A DNA stretch of 64,000 nucleotides from the NCBI GenBank assembly GCA_017983495.1, contig JAGOBH010000008.1:62001-126000 (forward strand), given 5' to 3'. This document shows, piece by piece, positions 34,816 to 44,130 of the stretch. The position numbers and the translations under genes were made by a program. The notes beneath the pieces were generated by a model. It worked only from the letters and a program-made list of their open reading frames with translations, was not told where the DNA came from and made no database searches. How positions within the stretch are numbered: position 1 is the stretch's first letter; every line of letters begins with the position of its first letter. Source of the stretch: Pyrinomonadaceae bacterium. Its GTDB lineage: Bacteria > Acidobacteriota > Blastocatellia > Pyrinomonadales > Pyrinomonadaceae.

Positions 34816-36068
34816 TGCGGCGATCGTGACGCCGATCAACGCCCATAGATGTCTCGCATCTTCATAAGCACCCGTTAGGCCCTGATATACGAATGCCGTG
34901 GCAAACGCGACGCACAGCAGACGAACAGACGTGTCTTGGCTTCGAAATCCCAACCTTAAGATAAAAATGCAGATCGCAAGCATCGAAACCAGCCCGAATG
35001 TGCCGTTTTGAGCGGCAATACTCAGATAGATATTGTGAGCATCGGTAAGCATGCTGTAGCTACCGTCGGTATTCTGAAAGGGAACCGCACAAACTGGTTG
35101 GTTCAGACCTTTGCCAAAAATCGGGTCGGCGGCAAATGTTTTGAGTGATTCGGTCCAAACGAGCGTTCGCGGTGAAGGGGAAACGGTCCCGATAATTGGA
35201 ATTTCCCACGAATATGGTGCGGTCGCGTGCGGTTTTAGTGCGACGAAGCTGGATACGGCGAATACAACGGCGAACGCGATCCCTGCTAACAGAGCGGCGA
35301 GCGGCAGTTTGCCTGCATCTTTGCCCTTGGTCAGCCATATCGCTGCACCGATGGCCAAAAAGACGCCACCGATCCCGATCGAGATGGTCGACAACGCGGC
35401 GAGTGTGATTGCAAGAACCAGTCCGTACAGGGTTTTGCGACCGATCCAGTTCTTTTCACGTGCGACGAAAACCAGGACGACCGAGACGTTGAGATAGTCG
35501 CAAAACATGCTCGCCGAAACGAATGTCGAACTGACACGCGGGAAGTTGATGACCGGCACTGCGCCGAAATGATAGGTCGTGTATCCAAGCAGCCAATGGT
35601 CGGGCTGAATATAGAAAAGAGCAATGGTGATAGCCGCAACGATTAGCGAGATCACGGTCCCGGCAAGCCACGCAAATACGGCGTGTTTGAGCCTAGTGTC
35701 GCTTGTTAGCTGATTGAATATGAGCACGGCGATCCCGATCAAATAAACTTCGCCAAGGAGTTTGATATAGCTTGACGCAGGGTTGACCGAGAAAATACTC
35801 GAAAGGGCCATTGCGGCGAAGTATGCGGCGAGAAACCAGTAAGAATGGTCGATGCGAAGACGTATTCGCTGAAAAACGAGGCCGCCAACCCAGAGCATTA
35901 ATGCAAAAGGGAATATCAGGTCGGTTGGCGATAGCTTTTGCAACGCAACAAATACGAACGGCTGCATTGTCCCGAGCGACACTATGAGCAAAAGCACTAC
36001 GAACCAAGCCACGCCGGAAAACGTCAGCGATACTTTGGCAGTGGTAGTTTCGGCGGCCATCGTTTCGG

Positions 36069-36956
36069 TCATCTGAGCTTTTTGATCATTTTGTCGAGTA
36101 CGGACGCAAACCTGTCCAGATCAAAGTTCTGCGGGTCGTCATGAGCATCGGGGATGCCGGCATCGATTGCTGAGTGATACGCCGGGATCAGCCATGAACC
36201 CCGTCGAGCACTTGCCGTAATATAGAGCAACGCCAGTCGCTCGTATTGTGCATCACTAAAACCAGGCGTTGGAGCAATACGGTCATTTTCGGCACCGCGG
36301 GCCTCTGGGTCTCGACGCCGGGGTTGGACGAGTTCGATATGGATCTGCAGCCCTTTGGCGTCTGCTTTTAGAAAGTCGCGGGCAAATTTCGTCCCGAAAC
36401 CGTTCTTAACGTTCTCGTTGAACGGCGTCGTCGTAACTGAACGGCCTAAACGGTTTACGAATACGTGAGCAACAGGGTTCTTAAGCCAGATCTCGATCTT
36501 GTTGCCTTTCCAAAGCGGGTCGTTGTCCATTTCAGCCGGAAACGGTTCATCCTTGAGATATGGCGTCGAAGTATCGTGAATGATGAAATACAGAGCCTCG
36601 ATCCGGTCTCCGTTAGGCAATGTCGCGGTCGAAAGCGGCAGATCGAGCGAACCGCCGATGTCGGATTCGCTGATAGAGCGCGTGGTGAGGTACTTTCGCA
36701 GTTTTGTCCTATCGAGATGTGATGGCTTTCCGATCAGGCTCTCGAGAGGTTTCGGCAACTTAATTAGTGTTGTTCCGAGTACACCGCCGATCCTGTTGGG
36801 CCGAAGCAAACAGCGGGCTTGCTCGACCGGCGTTCCGATAAATTGCAGTGTTCGATCGTCGAATTTACAGGCTGCATTCTGGCCAAAAACTTGGTCGGCG
36901 GCGACAAATGTCGAAATGAGCAGCATTAACGGCAATATGTGTCGCAGTTTTCTCAT
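36069..36956 (-). CDS. Secreted N-acetylmuramoyl-L-alanine amidase-like protein
   Basis: The protein has 295 residues with a signal peptide (MRKLRHILPLMLLISTFVAADQVFG). The core shows an Amidase_2/AmpD-like pattern. YFIIHDTSTP supplies the first His zinc ligand. VAHVFVNRLG and IHIELVQP follow. PDAHDDPQNFDLDRF corresponds to the terminal H-x-D-P-x-x-FD zinc motif. It may cleave peptidoglycan amide bonds or bind wall fragments. It overlaps the O-antigen ligase-like gene by ATGA. The family is inferred from motif spacing only. Confidence 0.68.
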   Translation of the reverse strand: MRKLRHILPLMLLISTFVAADQVFGQNAACKFDDRTLQFIGTPVEQARCLLRPNRIGGVLGTTLIKLPKPLESLIGKPSHLDRTKLRKYLTTRSISESDIGGSLDLPLSTATLPNGDRIEALYFIIHDTSTPYLKDEPFPAEMDNDPLWKGNKIEIWLKNPVAHVFVNRLGRSVTTTPFNENVKNGFGTKFARDFLKADAKGLQIHIELVQPRRRDPEARGAENDRIAPTPGFSDAQYERLALLYITASARRGSWLIPAYHSAIDAGIPDAHDDPQNFDLDRFASVLDKMIKKLR

Positions 36957-36975
36957 TTGTACTACAAACGGGCGA

Positions 36976-38004
36976 TCAGATCGTCTTCGTTACTTTTGAC
37001 AGCGATCGCGGAGCGTCGGGATCGAGCCCTTTGGCGGTCGAGAGATACGCTGCGAATAGCTGAGCCGGCACGATAAACGGGATCGGAGTCAGAAATTCGT
37101 CGATCTCAGCCGGTAGTATCAGGCTTTTTCGCGATATCCTAGCGATCTCGGGGTCGTTCGTGATCGGCAGACAATCGGCGTGCAGGCCGTGTAAATTATT
37201 GAGCAGGTCGAGATTGCTCTTTTTGGTGACGCCTGACGGAGCAAACATTATGACCGGAAAACGGCGTTCGACGATCGCGAGCGGTCCATGGAAAAAGTCC
37301 GCTGATGAAAAGCGTTCGGCGACCACGTAGCAGGTTTCCATCAGCTTTAGAGCAAGTTCGTACGAATTGCCATAGTTCATACCTCGGCCAACGACGACGC
37401 AGTTTTCCATGAAAACGTATCGTTCAACGAGCGTTTCGACCTGAGACGTCAGCGATAAAGCCTGCTGAGTATACTCCGGGATAAGCTCGAAATCGATCTT
37501 CCGCTGTCCAAGGATCGACGCCAACAGATAAAAATGCAGCATCTGGCCGGTATACGTTTTTGTCGCAGCAACTGATTTTTCGCGGCCGGCGTGGATCAGC
37601 AGCGTCTCGTCGGCGATCTTGGCCATCGTCGAATCGGCTTCGTTTGTGATGCCGAGTGTGAATGCACCGGAATCTTTAGCCGACTGCAGAACCGCATTAA
37701 TGTCGGTGCCTTCGCCAGATTGCGATACGCCAACGACAAGGGCCCGACTGAGGTTAAGTTTGGCGTTATAAAGCGTCACGACGGACGGTGCGGACAGCGA
37801 AACGGGGATGCCAGTCGTTACTTCGAGCAGGTATCGCCCAAAAAGCGATGCGTTATCGGAACTGCCGCGGGCGACAAGGACGATAAGGTTGATCTCACGA
37901 GATCGAAGAAAGGTGCCCAATCGTTCTATCTTTGAGCTTTCGGCTTTGATCGTTCGTTCCAAGACCGCGGGCTGTTCCGCGATCTCCTTCAGCATTAGTG
38001 ACAT
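36976..38004 (-). CDS. SIS domain sugar-phosphate isomerase/aminotransferase-like protein
   Basis: The protein has 342 residues from the ATG at 38004 (MSLMLKEIAEQPAVLERTI), where homology to GlmS isomerase modules begins. Longer readings extend into the MFS gene and were rejected. Two SIS domains are seen: VLVARGSSDNASLFGRYLLE...VVGVSQSGEGTD, and MENCVVVGRGMNYGNSYELALKLMETC...FFHGPLAIVE. It lacks the N-terminal glutaminase domain of GlmS, as in AgaS/FrlB/NagB-II proteins. It probably deaminates or isomerises an amino-sugar phosphate, which would suit the neighbouring wall and glycan genes. Confidence 0.86.
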   Translation of the reverse strand: MSLMLKEIAEQPAVLERTIKAESSKIERLGTFLRSREINLIVLVARGSSDNASLFGRYLLEVTTGIPVSLSAPSVVTLYNAKLNLSRALVVGVSQSGEGTDINAVLQSAKDSGAFTLGITNEADSTMAKIADETLLIHAGREKSVAATKTYTGQMLHFYLLASILGQRKIDFELIPEYTQQALSLTSQVETLVERYVFMENCVVVGRGMNYGNSYELALKLMETCYVVAERFSSADFFHGPLAIVERRFPVIMFAPSGVTKKSNLDLLNNLHGLHADCLPITNDPEIARISRKSLILPAEIDEFLTPIPFIVPAQLFAAYLSTAKGLDPDAPRSLSKVTKTI

Positions 38005-38090
38005 ATGATCTTTGAAAATATAAGGGACGAACAAAATCATAACATTTGTCCGTCCGCTCTCGAAAGTCGATAAGGTTTTGTGATGATGGA

Positions 38091-39329
38091 TCAGGCCGCT
38101 CGCTTCATATACGCGTTGCCCGTGAGTAGCATGATCGCGCTCAGCAAACAGGCTATCGGGCAAACGAGAAGTGCGTAACGCAGCATCGTCGGATCGGCGG
38201 TCGCCCCGAACCGGTCGCTTAAATAGCCGATCAGGTTAGATCCAATCAGATAGGCGGCAATATTGACCGAGAAAAAGTAGATGGCAATGCCAAGTCCGCG
38301 CAGGTTGACGCCGGTTATCTCGGTAACATCTGCAGCGGCGGCACCAAGCCAGCCCAAGGCAGCTGCGAGCAGTACGCCGTTTGCGAGCAGGATCAGATAG
38401 ACATTGTCGGTGACGATCAGCAAGAGCCAAAACGGAACTGATATAAGCGATAGCATCGCTCCGTAGAACATACGACCATATCCTCGTAGCTTAAACCAAT
38501 CGGCCGCGGCACCGCCAAAAAGCGTCGCCGGAATACCCGCAAGCAGCGTCAGGGTTCCGCCCCAGAAACCAATTGTCGCCAGGTCAAATTTGTGCAAACG
38601 CGAATAAAATGTGGCTCCCCAGATCGACAGGTTGTTCGTCGCCAGGCCAAGCAAAGCGTATCCCAAACATAGAAAGATAAAGGCGCGGTTAGAAAGCAAT
38701 TTACGCCAATCGGTTGAGCTGTAGTTCTTGTCGCCGGCCACATCGGCTGTTCTCGCGGGTTCGCGTAACAGAAATACCATGACCGCAAACAGAATTCCCG
38801 GAAAACCGACGATCATAAATGCCGTTCGCCAACCGTACGAACTGAGCGAGCCGCCTAAGAGTGCGGCCAAACCTGCTCCGATCGCAATGCCCATTGAATA
38901 GATGCTCGTGACGGTCGCTCGGCGTGAAGCCGGGAAATAGTCGGAAAGTAGTGAGATCGCCGCCGGGCCAAGCGTGGCCTCTCCGACACCGACCATTACG
39001 CGGCAGGCAAATAGCGTCCAAAAATCGCCGGCAAAAGCCGTCAGGCCGGAAAAAAGGCTCCAAACTGCTACGCCGATTGCGATAATTCTCGTTCGTGAAC
39101 CACGGTCGGCAATGCGACCGAACGGAATGCCGAGAACGGTGTAAAAGATGACAAATGACGTGGTTCCGAGCAACGCAAGCTGCGTGTCGGAGAACGCCAT
39201 TTCCTTCTTGATCAGCGGGAAAAGGATGTATATGATCGAGCGGTCGAGGAAATTAAGCACGTACACGACCATCAGCAGGCCGAGCGCATACCACGAATAT
39301 ATCGGCGTCTTTTCGGTCGTATCCGTCAT
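38091..39329 (-). CDS. Major facilitator superfamily transporter (spinster-type)
   Basis: The protein has 412 residues and 12 predicted helices. The MFS loop 2-3 motif is IPFGRIADRGSRTRII. VLNFLDRSIIYILFPLIKKEM near the start and GVGEATLGPAAISLLSDYFPASRRATV are typical of spinster-like transporters. Substrate is unknown; relatives carry lipids, sphingoid or organic acid anions. Its place between a MaoC gene and a SIS gene links it to neither clearly. It starts 12 bases after the MaoC stop. Confidence 0.9.
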   Translation of the reverse strand: MTDTTEKTPIYSWYALGLLMVVYVLNFLDRSIIYILFPLIKKEMAFSDTQLALLGTTSFVIFYTVLGIPFGRIADRGSRTRIIAIGVAVWSLFSGLTAFAGDFWTLFACRVMVGVGEATLGPAAISLLSDYFPASRRATVTSIYSMGIAIGAGLAALLGGSLSSYGWRTAFMIVGFPGILFAVMVFLLREPARTADVAGDKNYSSTDWRKLLSNRAFIFLCLGYALLGLATNNLSIWGATFYSRLHKFDLATIGFWGGTLTLLAGIPATLFGGAAADWFKLRGYGRMFYGAMLSLISVPFWLLLIVTDNVYLILLANGVLLAAALGWLGAAAADVTEITGVNLRGLGIAIYFFSVNIAAYLIGSNLIGYLSDRFGATADPTMLRYALLVCPIACLLSAIMLLTGNAYMKRAA

Positions 39330-39341
39330 ATAAATAGTAGA

Positions 39342-39743
39342 TTATTCGGGCAAGATCATCACAGCCGATTCGCCTTTTACCAAAACGTCACCATTCTGAT
39401 TGGTGCAGATCGTCTCAAGTGTGACGATATTTTTGTCAGTGCGAATATTAGTGATCGTAGCGGTTGCGGTAACCGTATCGCCGAGAAAGACCGGGGCAGT
39501 GAACTTCATGGTTTGCGATAGATAGACGATCTTCATGTCCTTGAATTCGTTGCCGAGTACAGCCGAGATAAACGCTCCGCTCAGCATTCCGTGAGCGATA
39601 CGTCTGCCAAATCGTGTGGTTTTGGCAAACTCTTCGTCCAGGTGTATCGGGTTATAGTCCCCCGAAACCTCGGCAAATTTACGAACCAATTCATCCGTTA
39701 CCTCACGCGACGTTGAGAATTGTTGCCCGATATTGATTTCCAT
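39342..39743 (-). CDS. MaoC-like hotdog dehydratase / (R)-enoyl-CoA hydratase
   Basis: This is a 133-residue single-hotdog protein. The hydratase motif is seen as SGDYNPIHLDEEFAKTTRFGRRIAHGM, with the catalytic Asp and His of (R)-specific enoyl-CoA hydratases (PhaJ type). A GGAG site precedes the ATG. It would hydrate trans-2-enoyl-CoA thioesters. The position amid acyl-CoA ligase and KAS III-like genes supports a fatty-acyl role. Confidence 0.9.
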   Translation of the reverse strand: MEINIGQQFSTSREVTDELVRKFAEVSGDYNPIHLDEEFAKTTRFGRRIAHGMLSGAFISAVLGNEFKDMKIVYLSQTMKFTAPVFLGDTVTATATITNIRTDKNIVTLETICTNQNGDVLVKGESAVMILPE

Positions 39744-39753
39744 AGATTTGCTC

Positions 39754-40623
39754 CTATTTGGCTATGAACGCCAGAACTGCTTTGTTAAACTCAGCAGCTT
39801 TTTCAAACTGTGGTAAATGGCCGCACCCGTCAAATATTACAAGCTCCGAGCCCGCGATACCTTTGTTAAATGTATACGCGTCTGCGACAGGTAGCAGCCC
39901 GTCCTGTTTGCCCCAAATAATAAGAGTGGGCTTTTTGATCTCGCCGAGGCGATCATTCAAGAAATCTTCCTTTCGCTTGATCGATTCGATAACGCTGTTG
40001 ATCGTACCGCCGTCGTTTGCGGTAACGCGGGCAGTCATAAATTGATCGACAAGAGCCTCGTTATTTTGAAACAGCGGATTCGCGAATATCCGTTTCATGT
40101 TGGCCCTGATCTCGTCGCGGGTCGAATTGTTGAGTTGGTAGAGATCGGCTTCGCTATAATTTGCCGGAACGACGCCGGCAGCATCGGCGAGGACTATCTT
40201 TTCAACTCGGCTCGAGTATTTTATTGCCATCAGACCGGCGACCCAACCGCCCATTGAGTTTCCGACGAGTGATGCCTTGTCGATCTTCAGTTCGGACATG
40301 AATTTGTCCAGGAAGTCGGCGAAGGTTGCGACGCGGTACTTGAGCGACGGTTTATCTGACTTACCAAATCCGAGCTGATCGAGGACTATGACGTGGTAGT
40401 TTTGTGCCAGCGCCGCGGTGTTTGTCATCCAGTTTGCGGAACTGCCTCCGAGGCCGTGGAGCAAAATGATCTTGGGCTTTCCCGGATCACCCGCCTCAAT
40501 GTAGTTGATCTTGGCACCGAAAACAGTTACCGATTTCTCTTGCTGGGCTTGTGAGAATGCCGTAACCGCGAAGAGCAGTGTAAGTGTTGCTGCAAAGATA
40601 TTTGTGCTGATTCGTCTATTCAT
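39754..40623 (-). CDS. Exported alpha/beta hydrolase
   Basis: The protein has 289 residues with a signal peptide (MNRRISTNIFAATLTLLFAVTAFSQAQ). The catalytic triad is Ser in LVGNSMGGWVA, Asp in WGKQDGLLPV and His in GCGHLPQFE. The oxyanion-hole motif is LLHGLGGSSANW. It resembles meta-cleavage-type hydrolases and lipases. The gene overlaps the acyl-CoA ligase by eight bases, so the two are coupled even though one product is exported and the other cytosolic. Substrate is unknown. Confidence 0.9.
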   Translation of the reverse strand: MNRRISTNIFAATLTLLFAVTAFSQAQQEKSVTVFGAKINYIEAGDPGKPKIILLHGLGGSSANWMTNTAALAQNYHVIVLDQLGFGKSDKPSLKYRVATFADFLDKFMSELKIDKASLVGNSMGGWVAGLMAIKYSSRVEKIVLADAAGVVPANYSEADLYQLNNSTRDEIRANMKRIFANPLFQNNEALVDQFMTARVTANDGGTINSVIESIKRKEDFLNDRLGEIKKPTLIIWGKQDGLLPVADAYTFNKGIAGSELVIFDGCGHLPQFEKAAEFNKAVLAFIAK

Positions 40624-42259
40624 ACATTTTCTCCAGGATCTTCTTGTAATTGGCGGCGACGATGCTTCGTTTCAGCTTCATCGTCGGCGTGACCTCGTCG
40701 GCAGCTGGCGAGAAGTCATGTTCAAGTATCGTGTATTTTTTGATCTGTTCCGAACGGGAAACACGTTCGTTCGCGGCCGCGACAGTTTGGTCAACGGCGG
40801 CTTGAACTGTCTCGTGCCGGATCAGAACGGAAATATTCGCTGCGGCGATCCCGTTCGATCGGGCAAATGCCGTGAGTTCTGCCTCGTTAAGCGTTATCAA
40901 CGCAACGCAGTAGCTGCGGCCATCGCCAAAGAGAAAGCAATGGCTGATAAGATGAGATTCTTTGACGTAGTTTTCAACAAGTGCGGGAGCGATGTTCTTT
41001 CCGGTGGAAAGCACGATTATTTCTTTCTTCCGCCCGGTGATCCGCAGGAAACCATCTTCGTCAATCGATCCAAGGTCACCGGTCTTGAGCCAGCCATTAG
41101 CGTCAAACATCTCGGCGGACCTTTCCGGTTCCTTGTAGTATCCGGAGAACATCATTTCGCTCTTAACGAGTATCTCGCCATCGCCCGCGAGGCAGACCAA
41201 GCACATCGGCATCGGCTTTCCGACAGTGCCGAATCGGTGCTCAGATACGGTGTTGAACGCAACGCAGATATTCTCGGTCAGGCCGTACGCCTGAAGGATC
41301 GGCAAACCGTTTCGCGAAAAATAGTCGGCGATCTCAAGCGGCAGCGGTGCACCTCCGGACGTTAGCAGGCGAACACGGCCGCCGAGAGCATCTTTCAGTA
41401 GCTGAGGATCATCGGTCGAGGCGCCGCCTGTTGCGACGGTCTTGGCGTGGATCTTCTCAAAGAAGCGGGGAAGCGAGGCAAAAACCGTCGGTTTGACCTC
41501 GATCATGTATTCGTAAAGCCGACTTAGGTCATCAACAAAATACGCCGGAGCTCCGTTGTAGAGGCGGTTATAGATCCCGGAAATGCGTTCGGCAACATGG
41601 CAACCCGGTAGATACGAAAGCGAGACGTCAGAATCGAAGATCGGCACCGATCGCCGCAGCGATTCGACACTGTTGAGAATATATTTGTGCGAGAGCATCG
41701 CCCCCTTCGGGTTGCCGGTTGTGCCCGAAGTGTAAACCATGATCGCGGTATCCGCGGCGTCGGCAGTATATCCGATAGATTCGACGGCACCGAGGTAGCG
41801 TTCGCGGTTCGTTCTGCCAAAGTCCAGGAACGCAGCCAATCCGCCATCTTCGATGCAGATGATCTGTTTCAGATTCGAAGCAGAACCGTTGGTACCACGC
41901 AGCTTCTCGTATTGTTTTAGGGTATCGACAAATAGAAACTCTGCGTCGGAGTGGCGAACGATAAATTCGCACTGTTCGGTCGAACTTGTCGGATATATGC
42001 CAACACCGACACCGCCCGCCGCGATCGCCGCAATATCGCAAATCGTCCATTCCGGCACATTTCCGGCGAGGATCGCAACGCTCGCACGTTTTGTCAGGCC
42101 CTTGGCGAGCAATGCACAGGCCAGATCGTGAACCTTGTCTTCAAATTCGCCCCAGGTCTGAGGCTTCCAGCCGTCACCGTCGCGAGTATAGAACACATCA
42201 CGCTCGCGATATTTATCGCATTGGGCACGGAAAAGACTGTAGATGTTTGAAAACTGCAT
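40616..42259 (-). CDS. Long-chain fatty-acid-CoA ligase (AMP-forming)
   Basis: The 547-residue ANL-superfamily enzyme has ATP-binding VYTSGTTGNPKGAMLSHK, adenylate motif YGLTE, and the hinge and C-terminal part TGDLGSIDEDGFLRITGRKKEIIVLSTGKNIAP. It resembles the FAA1-like, membrane-associated ligases. It would activate fatty acids with ATP and CoA. Its gene sits 10 bases after the KAS III-like gene and overlaps the exported hydrolase. Confidence 0.93.
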   Translation of the reverse strand: MQFSNIYSLFRAQCDKYRERDVFYTRDGDGWKPQTWGEFEDKVHDLACALLAKGLTKRASVAILAGNVPEWTICDIAAIAAGGVGVGIYPTSSTEQCEFIVRHSDAEFLFVDTLKQYEKLRGTNGSASNLKQIICIEDGGLAAFLDFGRTNRERYLGAVESIGYTADAADTAIMVYTSGTTGNPKGAMLSHKYILNSVESLRRSVPIFDSDVSLSYLPGCHVAERISGIYNRLYNGAPAYFVDDLSRLYEYMIEVKPTVFASLPRFFEKIHAKTVATGGASTDDPQLLKDALGGRVRLLTSGGAPLPLEIADYFSRNGLPILQAYGLTENICVAFNTVSEHRFGTVGKPMPMCLVCLAGDGEILVKSEMMFSGYYKEPERSAEMFDANGWLKTGDLGSIDEDGFLRITGRKKEIIVLSTGKNIAPALVENYVKESHLISHCFLFGDGRSYCVALITLNEAELTAFARSNGIAAANISVLIRHETVQAAVDQTVAAANERVSRSEQIKKYTILEHDFSPAADEVTPTMKLKRSIVAANYKKILEKMYE

Positions 42260-42269
42260 TCAATGAATA

Positions 42270-43259
42270 CTAATACTTCATAGCGAGCGAAGCCATGTTA
42301 AGGCCACCGCCCGATGCACAAAAGACGATCGTGTCGCCGCGTTTGATCTTTCCATGAGCGAGAGCATCGTGAAACACCATCGGAATACACGCTGAGCCGG
42401 TATAGCCCCATTTGTCCATTATAGTGTGGGTCTTTTCATACGGGATGTTCATGTCCTCCATGACGTATTTGATCGTCGACAGATTGACCTGAGTCCAAAG
42501 AAATACGTCGATCTGTTCGAGCGTGAGCCCTGCCTTACCGACGACCTCATTGACGATCTTCGGCCAGCCGATCATGTTTACCTCCGGCGGGTATTTCTGG
42601 GCAAAACGAAGTCGGTTAGTGTTATTTTCGTCAAGTACTTCCTGAGTGATAGGCGTTTTAGTGCCGCCGGCAAAAATGCCCATGAAGGTATTGTAGCTAC
42701 CGTCCGCAAAGAGTTTTGAGGCCAGAAAGTGCTTTTCATTCTCGACCGCACCCAAGACAAAGGCTCCGGCACCGTCCGCAAATAAGGTCGATGTCTTTTT
42801 ATCCGACCAGTCGACGAACTTGCTCATCGCGTAGCAGCCGATGACCAGCACCGTCTTATAACTCGGGTCTGCGATGATGTACTTATATGCTGCGTCCAGG
42901 GTTGTCACGAATCCTGCACACGCACAGTTAATGTCGAAGGTACCTGCATTTATTGCCCCGATACGTTCCTGTACAACGACTGATGTCGCCGGCGAGATAT
43001 ACTCGGGCGTATCGGTCGCAAGAAGAATAAGATCGATCTCAGCCGCGTCTATGCCCGCGTCCCGAATCGCTGCGATCGCAGCCTGAGTTGCAAGATCTGC
43101 TGCACTTTCATCCGGTGCGGCGATGTGACGTTCCTTTATGCCGACGATGTTTGTTACAAATTCGTCAATATCGACGCCAAGATTTCGGCTGAGATCAGCG
43201 TTCGTCAGTACTTTTTCCGGCACATAAATACCGGTGCCAATTATTCGTGCATCTGTCAT
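42270..43259 (-). CDS. Ketoacyl-ACP synthase III-like condensing or transferase enzyme lacking canonical His and Asn
   Basis: The protein has 329 residues from the ATG at 43259, two bases after the upstream stop; a longer reading into that gene was rejected. It has the thiolase fold of FabH with the nucleophilic Cys in INCACAGF (about residue 114) and FADGAGAFVLG. The position of the FabH His (PHQAN) reads WTQVN (Thr near 256). The position of Asn (GNTS) reads GYTG (Tyr near 286). Two of three canonical triad residues are therefore replaced. Relatives with altered triads act as acyltransferases or partner subunits rather than standard condensing enzymes. The context suggests a fatty-acyl substrate. 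Confidence 0.87.
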   Translation of the reverse strand: MTDARIIGTGIYVPEKVLTNADLSRNLGVDIDEFVTNIVGIKERHIAAPDESAADLATQAAIAAIRDAGIDAAEIDLILLATDTPEYISPATSVVVQERIGAINAGTFDINCACAGFVTTLDAAYKYIIADPSYKTVLVIGCYAMSKFVDWSDKKTSTLFADGAGAFVLGAVENEKHFLASKLFADGSYNTFMGIFAGGTKTPITQEVLDENNTNRLRFAQKYPPEVNMIGWPKIVNEVVGKAGLTLEQIDVFLWTQVNLSTIKYVMEDMNIPYEKTHTIMDKWGYTGSACIPMVFHDALAHGKIKRGDTIVFCASGGGLNMASLAMKY

Positions 43260-43260
43260 T

Positions 43261-44061
43261 TCAAGCCTCAAGAAATTTTGTAACGATCTGATTAAATTCG
43301 CCTGCCTTTTCAACGAATGCCATGTGGCCGCTGCCGGCGATCAGAGCCAATTGAGCATTCGGAATGGCATCGGCCAAATTATGAGCATTTGCGGTCGGCA
43401 CAACCGTGTCCTCGTCGCCGGTGATCACCAAGGCCGGGACCACTAGCGTTCCAAGTCGCGACTCGGCATCAAATGCAATTGCGGACTGGAGTTGACCGAG
43501 ATATACGTCCTCAGGAACAACGTTTTCCTCGCGAAGCTGACAGAACCTCTCGACCACGTCCGCGTGCCGGTCGACATAGTCAGGTGAAAAGGCGATCGTT
43601 AGATACTGTCGTATCCGCTCGGGCGAATTCAGGCCATTGGTCGCAGCAAATGCTCCCAGAACTTTCATTGACGGAGATACGTGATTTGCACCGCCGAAAC
43701 TTGTTGAAGCGAGCACGAGCTTGCGAGTTCGTTTCGGGAACATCATTGCAAATTCCTGAGCTACGAAACCGCCGAATGAAACTCCGAGAATGTGGGCGGC
43801 GTCGATACCGATCGAATCCAGCACCCGAGCGGCATCGTCGGCGATCAACTCAATTGACATCTGAACTCCCGGCGGAGCCTTTGATCGCGAAACACCCCGG
43901 GGGTCGAATGTAATGACCTGAAATGACGTAGAAAGCTCATCTATCTGCCATTCCCAAGTCCACATCCCGGACGCGAATCCGGGGATAAGAAGCAACGGAA
44001 TACCACTGCCGGTTGATTCGCAATATAGCTGCAAGCCTTCCGTTTCGATCGTCCAGTTCAT
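43261..44061 (-). CDS. Alpha/beta hydrolase
   Basis: The 266-residue cytosolic hydrolase has nucleophile Ser in ILGVSFGGFVA, Asp in ITGDEDTVVP and His in GSGHMAFVE. The oxyanion motif is LIPGFASGMWTW. It looks like 3-oxoadipate enol-lactonase/esterase-type folds, with no specific substrate evident. It leads the acyl gene set, with the KAS III-like gene starting two bases after its stop. The TonB receptor gene upstream is separated by a terminator-like hairpin. Confidence 0.9.
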   Translation of the reverse strand: MNWTIETEGLQLYCESTGSGIPLLLIPGFASGMWTWEWQIDELSTSFQVITFDPRGVSRSKAPPGVQMSIELIADDAARVLDSIGIDAAHILGVSFGGFVAQEFAMMFPKRTRKLVLASTSFGGANHVSPSMKVLGAFAATNGLNSPERIRQYLTIAFSPDYVDRHADVVERFCQLREENVVPEDVYLGQLQSAIAFDAESRLGTLVVPALVITGDEDTVVPTANAHNLADAIPNAQLALIAGSGHMAFVEKAGEFNQIVTKFLEA

Positions 44062-44095
44062 CTTAATTTCTAGTTATGTTCGGAGAAAAGTAAAG

Positions 44096-44124
44096 TGCGG
44101 CGGCGAGTCATACCCGCCGCCGCA
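44096..44124 (-). terminator. G+C-rich hairpin after the TonB receptor gene
   Basis: tgcggcggcg (44096-44105) and cgccgccgca (44115-44124) form a perfect 10-bp stem with a 9-base loop. On the minus strand it is followed by ctttacttttct. It lies seven bases past the receptor stop codon and may terminate or attenuate transcription into the hydrolase gene. Confidence 0.8.
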
Positions 44125-44130
44125 ATATCA

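Noticed and set aside
38005..38163. N-terminal extension of the SIS protein
   Set aside because: It would run into the MFS coding region; family homology and length point to the ATG at 38004.
39754..44061. Classical oleABCD olefin cluster
   Set aside because: There is no SDR-family OleD gene, and the KAS III-like protein lacks the His and Asn that OleA retains.
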